Source: Streptacidiphilus pinicola
GTDB taxonomy: Bacteria > Actinomycetota > Actinomycetes > Streptomycetales > Streptomycetaceae
NCBI RefSeq assembly: GCF_003258295.1
Contig: NZ_QKYN01000048.1
Coordinates: 1-40,404 of the forward strand
Reading direction: 5' to 3'
Length of the DNA stretch: 40,404 nucleotides
The notes below the pieces were generated by a model. That model was not told where the DNA came from. It worked only from the letters and a program-made list of their open reading frames with translations, and ran no database searches. Positions within the stretch are counted from its first letter, which is position 1; each line of letters opens with the position of its first letter. Of the stretch, positions 33,714-40,404 are shown in pieces. The position numbers were made by a program, and so were the translations under genes.

Positions 33714-34660
33714 CCCCTTCCCCCGCCTCTTCCCCGACCTTCGAGGAGCTGCGGGCCCGCTCGGCGGCGGCGCAGGACGGGCCCGCCTACGGCGAGGGCT
33801 CGGTCATCGCCTGCGACCGGTTGGTGCGCATCTTCTCCGCCGAGGGCGTCGAGGTGCAGGCCCTGCAGGGCCTGGACCTGACGGTCGCCCACGGCGAGCT
33901 GATGGCGATCGTCGGCGCGTCCGGCTCCGGCAAGTCCACGCTGCTGCAGATCCTGGCGGGCCTGGACGTCCCCACCGCGGGGCGCTCCGTCGTCGCCGGG
34001 AACGACCTGCTCACCCTGGACGCCAAGGCCCGGCTGCGGTACCGGCGGGAGGTGGTCGGCTTCGTCTGGCAGCAGACGGCCCGCAATCTGCTGCCCTTCC
34101 TGACGGCACGCCAGAACGTGCTGCTGCCCATGCAGCTGGCCGGCTTCCGGGCCCGCAGGGCGCGCGCCGAGCGCGCGGACTCGCTGCTGGAGCTGCTGGG
34201 CGTCGCCGAGTGCCGCGACCGCCGCCCGGCGGAGCTGTCCGGCGGCCAGCAGCAGCGCGTCGCGATCGCGACGGCCCTGGCCAACCAGCCCTCGGTGCTG
34301 CTCGCCGACGAGCCCACCGGTGAGCTGGACTCCGAGACCGCCGCCCAGATCTTCGAGGCGTTCCGCTCGGTCAACTCCGAGCTGTCCACCACCGTCGTCA
34401 TCGTCACCCACGACCCGATGGTGGCCGGCGAGGTGCGCCGCACCGTCGCCATCCGCGACGGCCGCGCCGCCTCCGAGGTGCTGCGCCGCCTCGCCACCGA
34501 CGCCGACGGCCAGGAATCGGTGGAGGAGCGCGAGTACGCCATGCTCGACCGCGCCGGCCGCGTCCAGCTCCCCCGCCCGTTCCTGGAGGCCCTCGCCATG
34601 GAACACCGCGTCGGCCTCACCCTCGAACCGGACCACATCGCCGTCCGCCCCGAGGGTTAG
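33710..34660 (+). CDS. ABC transporter ATPase (MacB/LolD type) with AbrB-like C-terminal tail
   Basis: A 316-residue cytosolic ATPase that drives the two permeases upstream. Walker A is G69-x5-K75 (GASGSGKST), the Q loop is FVWQQTARN, the signature is LSGGQQQRVA, Walker B is LLADEPTGELD, and the switch His is in IVTHDP. A 30-residue hydrophilic N-terminus precedes the domain. Residues 276-316 form an unusual extension, MLDRAGRVQLPRPFLEAL followed by RVGLTLEPDHI, which has the pattern of an AbrB/SpoVT swapped-hairpin domain. In transcription factors that fold dimerises and binds DNA; here it may help ATPase dimers form or signal to regulation. The gene converges on the crotonase gene, with 14 bases between stops. 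Confidence 0.92.
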   Translation: MTPSPASSPTFEELRARSAAAQDGPAYGEGSVIACDRLVRIFSAEGVEVQALQGLDLTVAHGELMAIVGASGSGKSTLLQILAGLDVPTAGRSVVAGNDLLTLDAKARLRYRREVVGFVWQQTARNLLPFLTARQNVLLPMQLAGFRARRARAERADSLLELLGVAECRDRRPAELSGGQQQRVAIATALANQPSVLLADEPTGELDSETAAQIFEAFRSVNSELSTTVVIVTHDPMVAGEVRRTVAIRDGRAASEVLRRLATDADGQESVEEREYAMLDRAGRVQLPRPFLEALAMEHRVGLTLEPDHIAVRPEG

Positions 34661-34674
34661 GGCCTCTCTTGCCG

Positions 34675-35475
34675 CTACTCGGCGATGCCCGCCAGGTCGC
34701 GCAGGCGGCGCAGCTGGGCGGCGCGTTCGGCGGCGCGCTGCTCCTCGAGGGTGCGGGCGCCGGCGCCCGCCAGCAGTGCCTTGGTCTCGATCACCGCGTC
34801 GCGCGGCGAGGCCAGCAGCGCGGCGGCGAGGTCGGACGCGGCGGCGTGCAGCTCCTCGCCGGGGACGACCAGGTTGGCGAGACCGATGCGCGCGGCCTCG
34901 TCCGCGTGGACCCAGCGGCCGGTCGCGCAGATCTCCAGCGCGCGGGCCGGGCCGACCAGGTCGACCAGGGGCTTGGTGCCGGTCAGGTCGGGGACCAGGC
35001 CGAGCGCGGTCTCCTTCATCGCGAACTGGACGTCCTCGGCGACGACGCGCAGGTCGCAGGAGAGGGCGAGCTGGAAGCCCGCGCCGACCGCGTGGCCCTG
35101 GACCGCGGCGACGGTGACCAGGTCGGGGCGGCGCCACCAGAGGAAGCCCTCCTGGTACTCGGCGATGACCGCGTCGCCGTTCGGGCCCTTGGCGATCTCG
35201 ATGAACGAGAGCTCCCCGGGGATGCCCTCGGGGGTGAACGCCTGGCGGTTGAGGCCGGCGGAGAAGGAGACGCCCTCGGCGCGCAGCACGACGACGCGCA
35301 CGGTGCCGGGCAGCGCGCTGCCGATCGCGGCCAGTGCGCGCCACAGGGCGGGCGACTGCGCGTTGCGGCGCTCGGGACGGCACAGCGTCACCGTGGCGAG
35401 CTGGCCCTCGACCTCGAGGCGGACGCCCGCCTCGGCCCAGTCGTCAACAGGCCAGTCGTGAGCGTGGTCAGTCAC
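34675..35475 (-). CDS. enoyl-CoA hydratase/isomerase (crotonase) family protein
   Basis: A 266-residue crotonase-fold protein. FSAGLN (71-76) and GHAVGAGFQLALSCDLRV (127-144) form the oxyanion hole and acyl-CoA pocket. Of the two Glu residues used by hydratases, the second is kept (E155, KETALGLVPD) but the first is Gln135, so straightforward hydration is doubtful; isomerase or another crotonase reaction is possible. GTG at 35475 is chosen because GGAGGA lies at ideal spacing; in-frame codons further upstream lack a ribosome site. The gene is on the same strand as gbn, with 150 bases between them. Confidence 0.85.
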   Translation of the reverse strand: MTDHAHDWPVDDWAEAGVRLEVEGQLATVTLCRPERRNAQSPALWRALAAIGSALPGTVRVVVLRAEGVSFSAGLNRQAFTPEGIPGELSFIEIAKGPNGDAVIAEYQEGFLWWRRPDLVTVAAVQGHAVGAGFQLALSCDLRVVAEDVQFAMKETALGLVPDLTGTKPLVDLVGPARALEICATGRWVHADEAARIGLANLVVPGEELHAAASDLAAALLASPRDAVIETKALLAGAGARTLEEQRAAERAAQLRRLRDLAGIAE

Positions 35476-35625
35476 AGGTTCCTCCGGCAGTCGCGCGAAC
35501 GTAGCTACCGAAGAGTAACAACGTCGGCGGAGCCGATCCATAGCCGCAGCGCGACGAACGACGGCCAGGGGGAGGAGACCCGGACCGCCGTTGCGTCAGG
35601 AACAGATGTCGCGCCGGGAACGACG

Positions 35626-35856
35626 TCAGCCGGCCGCCGCGGTCGCCTTCGCCTTGCCGCGCGTGGCCCCGCCGCGACCGCGGAGGGACACGCCGGACTC
35701 GCTGAGCATGCGGTGGACGAAGCCGTAGGAACGACCCGTCTCCTCCGCGAGCGCGCGGATACTCGCACCGGAGTCGTACTTCTTCTTGAGCTCGGTCGCG
35801 AGCTTCTCCCGTGCGGCACCAGTCACCCGGCTGCCCTTTTTCAGAGTCTCGGCCAC
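35626..35856 (-). CDS. gbn: Gbn-like GATC-binding nucleoid-associated protein
   Basis: A 76-residue basic protein. Residues 10-60 form a single helix-turn-helix (LKKKYDSGASIRALAEETGR, then SYGFVHRMLSESGVSLRGRG), followed by a Lys/Ala-rich tail. It matches from memory the S. coelicolor SCO1839 product Gbn, a small nucleoid protein that binds many GATC-containing sites and affects development. GTG at 35856 has a near-perfect GAGGAGG ribosome site six bases upstream, so the longer frame reaching back to 36087 is not used. The 350 bases upstream contain four GATC sites, suggesting it may bind its own promoter. The enoyl-CoA hydratase neighbour fits my memory of the S. coelicolor locus. Confidence 0.85.
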   Translation of the reverse strand: MAETLKKGSRVTGAAREKLATELKKKYDSGASIRALAEETGRSYGFVHRMLSESGVSLRGRGGATRGKAKATAAAG

Positions 35857-36162
35857 CCGTGCCTCCTCGTAGCAGTGCTCTGTCGGAATCCCATGATCAC
35901 CCATGGGGGGCTCCATGGCCACCCATTCGACAAGGTCGATACCGGGATTCCCGCACCCAAGTGGAGTCGCCGCGCGCACGGGGAGCGCACAGGATCTACC
36001 CTCACGCCCCCGGCCACAGCGGGCCCGCCAGCCGAAATTGCTGATCAGCAGCGGTAATTGGGGATTGCCGAAGATTGCGGATTCCACGGAATCCGAGCAC
36101 TGCCCAGCGGCGGAAGATGCAACTGTCGATATGAGGTCTTCTGGGCCAGATGCATGATCCCT
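35857..36162. promoter_or_regulatory. upstream region of gbn with four GATC sites
   Basis: No gene is seen in these 306 bases. GATC occurs at 35895, 35993, 36043 and 36156, more than chance would give. The one at 36043 is in the palindrome GCTGATCAGC (36040-36049). The region is visibly AT-richer than its surroundings at 36031-36110, as expected for promoter DNA. It must hold the gbn promoter. Confidence 0.5.
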
Positions 36163-36194
36163 CGCCTAGCCGAACAGTTCCGACTAGGCGTTTT
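36163..36194 (+). terminator. intrinsic terminator with T-tract on the plus strand
   Basis: CGCCTAG (36163-36169) pairs with CTAGGCG (36184-36190), and an inner GAAC-A-GTTC pair extends the stem. TTTT follows at 36191-36194. The T tract makes it a plus-strand terminator, yet the flanking genes (ABC-F and gbn) are both on the minus strand. It may also work weakly for the ABC-F transcript, whose stop is 13 bases away. Confidence 0.65.
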
Positions 36195-36206
36195 GCTGCT
36201 GATAAT

Positions 36207-37805
<1,599 letters not shown>

Positions 37806-37866
37806 GGCGAAACCACTCCCGGGACGGTGTGCGAGGGTGCGCCAGTTCGCGCAACAAGCCTCCAGT

Positions 37867-38631
37867 CTAACGGGCCGCGCAAACGCATTCCCGGGCCGGA
37901 CGGCCGGTCACCGGGTCCACCACGGCGGACCGCCCCGCCGGAACGGCGAGGACGTCGACGTCCCCCGCCGCCGTCGCCGCCATCCGCACGGGCGCCACCG
38001 CGGGCCGCTGCCAGCGGCGGCCGTCCAGGTCGAAGCCCTCCAGCTCGGTCCGTCCGGCGCCGTCGGCGCAGTCGCGCCGGGCCAGCACCCAGCCGCCCAC
38101 GTGCACGGGCCCGGCTGGGCCGGAGTCGCGGAAGAAGCAGCCGGCGGCGATGGAGGGGAGGGTCGAGGTGCGCAGGGTGCCGTCGCCGGTGTTGTAGGTC
38201 ATCACCACGTCCCGGGTCAGCACCAGGAACGACGCTCCGCCCGTGCCGAGGGGCACCAGCAGCAGGGGCGTCCGCGCCCCCACCCCCGGCACATAGCGGT
38301 GCCACCGCACGGCCGCGGGCTCCGGCTCCATGCCGGTCAGCATCCCGTCGTCCCAGACGGCGACCGTGGTCGCCCCCACCGGCACCAGCCGCAGCGGCCG
38401 GTGCCCGTCCCTGCGGTAGCTCCAGGCGACGGCGCGGGTCCGCACGTCGTAGCCCTCCACGGCGGCGGCCGCGATCCGCAGCGCCCCGGCCCCGGCCTCG
38501 GCGTCCTGCACCACCGCCACCGAGTCCCCGAACGGCGCCGCCCGCTCCGCCCGCGCCGCCACCCCGACCAGCCCGAGCCCCGCGAGCAGCACAGCCGTGA
38601 CCAGAACCCGTAGCGAGACGCGGCGACGCAT
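37867..38631 (-). CDS. exported protein, possible beta-propeller fold
   Basis: A 254-residue protein with a typical signal peptide: MRRRVSLR followed by a hydrophobic stretch (LVTAVLLAGLGLVGVAA) and a likely AxA cleavage near residue 28. No lipobox Cys follows, so it is probably secreted or tethered. Repeated short strands of the form VDVLAVPAG, VGGWVLARRDC and ATTVAVWDDGML suggest blades of a PQQ-like or WD-type propeller, but the repeats are too diverged to count. Two or more disulphides are possible (C at GCFF, RRDC and the C-terminal CVC). ATG at 38631 is chosen because it places the signal peptide at the start. Function unknown. Confidence 0.75.
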   Translation of the reverse strand: MRRRVSLRVLVTAVLLAGLGLVGVAARAERAAPFGDSVAVVQDAEAGAGALRIAAAAVEGYDVRTRAVAWSYRRDGHRPLRLVPVGATTVAVWDDGMLTGMEPEPAAVRWHRYVPGVGARTPLLLVPLGTGGASFLVLTRDVVMTYNTGDGTLRTSTLPSIAAGCFFRDSGPAGPVHVGGWVLARRDCADGAGRTELEGFDLDGRRWQRPAVAPVRMAATAAGDVDVLAVPAGRSAVVDPVTGRPARECVCAAR

Positions 38632-38700
38632 GCAGGCCACCGTAAGGGCTGCGCCCCGCTCCCCGGCGACACCCCGCACTCGTGTCGCGACGCGGGGCCC

Positions 38701-39033
38701 TCAGGCGCGCGGCTGGTAGATGATGAGGCCGGCGCCGACGAGGCAGACCCCGGCGCCGACGAAGTCCCAGACGCTGGGCCGGAAGCCGTCGACGAGGACG
38801 CCCCAGGCGAGGGAGCCCGCGACGAAGACGCCGCCGTAGGCGGCGAGGACGCGGCCGAAGTGGGAGTCGGGCTGGGCGGCGGCGACGAAGCCGTAGGCGC
38901 CGAGGGCGAGGACGCCGCCGAGGGCGAGCAGCCAGCTCCGGTGCTCGCGCACCGCCTGCCAGATCAGCCAGCAGCCGCCGATCTCGGCGATCGCGGCGAG
39001 GACGAAGAGCAGGACGGAACGAGTGACGGCCAC
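38701..39033 (-). CDS. YnfA-family (UPF0060) small membrane protein
   Basis: A 110-residue protein with four membrane helices. The family blocks [38 protein letters not shown] and [15 protein letters not shown] are all present. YnfA proteins resemble small multidrug resistance (SMR) pumps and have been linked to efflux of quaternary cations in some enterobacteria. The start is GTG at 39033 (VAVTRSV), with no strong ribosome site. It follows the GNAT gene by 10 bases on the same strand, so it is probably its operon partner. Confidence 0.9.
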   Translation of the reverse strand: MAVTRSVLLFVLAAIAEIGGCWLIWQAVREHRSWLLALGGVLALGAYGFVAAAQPDSHFGRVLAAYGGVFVAGSLAWGVLVDGFRPSVWDFVGAGVCLVGAGLIIYQPRA

Positions 39034-39043
39034 AGGGCAGAGG

Positions 39044-40225
39044 TTATGCGACCTGCCGCGTGAGCTTGGCCTTCAGCACGCGCGCCCGCCCGCGGACCTC
39101 CTTGAGCCACGGCATCCGGCGCCGCGCGAACTCCTTCGCACGCTCCTCCGCCCGCGCCGCGCAGGCCGTGAGGACGACGGCGGGCGCCGAACCGAACAGC
39201 AGGCGCTCGTTGTGGGCCGGGTCGGGGCGCCAGCGCTGCTTGTAGGGCTCGTTGCCGCGCAGCAGGCTGAGCTCGTGGCGGCCGGTGCTCACCGCGTGGG
39301 CGAGGGACTCGCCGAAGAGCATGCCCGCGATGTCGAGGCGCTCCCGCGCCTCCGGGTGGACGCCGTAGACGTACAGGGCGACCATCCCGGTGCTCTGCAG
39401 CATCAGGTCGCAGGCGATCAGGCGGCCGTCGAGGCGGTACTCGCGCAGCTGCGCGCGATCGGTCGCGGCCATGCCGGTCGCGGCCGCGCGCAGGTGCGAG
39501 GCGAAGCGTCCCCGCATGTGCTCCGGCGTCGCGCCGCGGTCGCGCCACTGGAGCGCGTGCAGGGCGAGCATCCGGTCGACCGCCTCGGGGGCCTCCCACG
39601 GCGGGACGAGGCGGACGTCGATCCCGGCCGCGGCCAGCTTGCGGAGCTTGACCCTGGTGCGCTGCGCCGTGCGGCCGGGCAGGCGGATCAGCAGCTCCTC
39701 CATCGGGACGCCGGGCAGGTGCTGCACCAGGGACGCCGGGAGCCGGCGCGCGGTACGCGGCCAGTGGGTGTGCAGGACGTGGACCGCCGCGTCGGCGCGG
39801 ACCTCCGGGAGGTCGAGGCGGGCGAACGGCCCGCGCAGCTCCGCGGCCAGCGCCGCGGCCAGCCGCCGCGCCGCCTCGTCCGCGAACTCCCGGTCCAGCA
39901 GTACGTCGTGGAAGTCGGTGATCTCCGCGCCCAGCGGTCGCAGGACCGCGCCGTCGCGGTAGAGGGGGGCGAGCGCGATCAGCCGTCCGTCGCGACGGAC
40001 CGTCACCAGACGCAGCCGGCCCGGGCGGCCGTAGCTGTGCCACCAGGAGGCCAGCCAGGCGTGGCTCTGGAACGGCGTCGCGCCCGGACTGCGCTCCTGC
40101 AGGTCGTCCCACTCCCCCGCCAGGGCATCCAGCGCCCGCTCGTCGCGGAGCACGACGGTCTCGTACTGCGGCGCGGGCTCGGCGGGGCCACCGCCGGCCG
40201 CGTCGGAACGGACGGCCGTCGTCAT
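39044..40225 (-). CDS. BioF2-like GNAT-fold acyltransferase (CelD/cellulose-synthesis type)
   Basis: A 393-residue protein. The N-terminal part (residues 20-110, with [19 protein letters not shown] and APLYRDG) and the C-terminal GNAT domain (about 160-345, including [20 protein letters not shown] and [19 protein letters not shown]) match the acetyltransferase_6/BioF2-like family, often annotated as involved in cellulose or exopolysaccharide biosynthesis. The tail (350-393) is Arg/Lys-rich. The chemistry is unknown; FemAB-like relatives add amino acids to glycans. ATG at 40225 overlaps the stop of the upstream membrane gene (ATGA), so the two are coupled. Confidence 0.85.
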   Translation of the reverse strand: MTTAVRSDAAGGGPAEPAPQYETVVLRDERALDALAGEWDDLQERSPGATPFQSHAWLASWWHSYGRPGRLRLVTVRRDGRLIALAPLYRDGAVLRPLGAEITDFHDVLLDREFADEAARRLAAALAAELRGPFARLDLPEVRADAAVHVLHTHWPRTARRLPASLVQHLPGVPMEELLIRLPGRTAQRTRVKLRKLAAAGIDVRLVPPWEAPEAVDRMLALHALQWRDRGATPEHMRGRFASHLRAAATGMAATDRAQLREYRLDGRLIACDLMLQSTGMVALYVYGVHPEARERLDIAGMLFGESLAHAVSTGRHELSLLRGNEPYKQRWRPDPAHNERLLFGSAPAVVLTACAARAEERAKEFARRRMPWLKEVRGRARVLKAKLTRQVA

Positions 40226-40404
40226 GCGCCCTGCCCCGCGGTCTCGCGCTGCTGCTCCGGCACGGTCGCGGGGTCGACCGGCTCGGTCGCCGCGGCGACG
40301 GCCTCGGCCGTGGGCTCCGTCCGCGCGCCGGCGCCGCCCGCGCCGGGACGGGCCAGCAGCGCGAGGCTGCCCAGCAGCAGGCCGGCCGCGCCGCCGACGG
40401 CGAC
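40222..40404 (-). CDS. C-terminal fragment of a membrane protein (continues beyond window)
   Basis: The last 60 codons of a gene entering from the right edge, ending TGA at 40222-40224. It shows a membrane helix (VAVGGAAGLLLGSLALLA) and then a low-complexity Ala/Glu/Pro/Thr tail (TEPTAEAVAAATEPVDPATV) ending QGA. A final helix with a polar cytosolic tail would suit Wzz-type chain-length regulators, which sometimes neighbour such GNAT genes, but too little is visible to assign it. Its stop overlaps the GNAT start. Confidence 0.65.
   Translation of the reverse strand, partial: VAVGGAAGLLLGSLALLARPGAGGAGARTEPTAEAVAAATEPVDPATVPEQQRETAGQGA

Noticed and set aside
35857-36087. N-terminal extension of gbn to 36087
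   Set aside because: GTG at 35856 has a near-ideal ribosome site and gives the known family length; the extension has no recognisable sequence.

Overview
The window is very GC-rich, with strong third-position GC, frequent GTG starts, ATGA/TGATG gene overlaps and GGAGG-type ribosome sites. Its gene families (6C RNA, a Gbn-type nucleoid protein, an SGM_5486-type small membrane protein, DUF3099, InhA-like FabI beside FabG) point to Streptomyces or a close relative such as Kitasatospora or Streptacidiphilus. Most of it looks like ordinary chromosomal core. No prophage, CRISPR array, tRNA, rRNA or biosynthetic cluster was seen.

Positions 1-1817 are a mobile-element patch: the 3' end of one IS5-superfamily transposase, then a complete-looking 1.6 kb element (181-1815). 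The latter has imperfect terminal repeats flanked by TA, an IS5-family DDE transposase and a convergent zinc-ribbon passenger gene. Its right tip lies a few bases from the stop of a minus-strand operon (1822-5768). That operon pairs a membrane-anchored esterase with an MprF-like aminoacyl-phosphatidylglycerol synthase whose N-terminus resembles a dead rhomboid. A 115-bp structured inverted-repeat element (5850-5964) lies upstream of it.

Positions 5973-9281 hold a SixA phosphatase, a CynX-type MFS transporter with a 40-residue partner protein, a divergent GntR regulator and an unknown protein. A perfect 21-bp terminator hairpin separates these from fabG-fabI (9334-10820). Divergent from fabG come tldD-tldE (11014-13940), a DUF3099 protein, a 6C small RNA and a small Cys/His protein. 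A GT87 mannosyltransferase overlaps that last gene convergently, and moaA follows.

Positions 17581-27395 carry a class III CoA-transferase coupled to glutaryl-CoA dehydrogenase (glutarate/lysine catabolism), an SDR with an ECF sigma factor carrying a SnoaL-like tail, a zinc alcohol dehydrogenase, a DEDDh exonuclease-BRCT fusion, SURF1, a GH15 trehalase-like enzyme and an SDR lacking its catalytic Tyr and Lys.

Positions 27496-34660 are a three-gene FtsX/MacB-type ABC exporter operon whose ATPase has an AbrB-like C-terminal tail. The last part, all on the minus strand, has a crotonase-fold enzyme, gbn (with four GATC sites upstream), an ABC-F ATPase, an exported protein, a YnfA membrane protein, a BioF2-like GNAT protein and the 3' end of a membrane protein cut by the window edge.

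The strongest candidates for something undescribed are the passenger-bearing IS5 element, the esterase plus pseudo-rhomboid MprF operon, the AbrB-like tail on the ABC ATPase, and the structured 115-bp element at 5850-5964.
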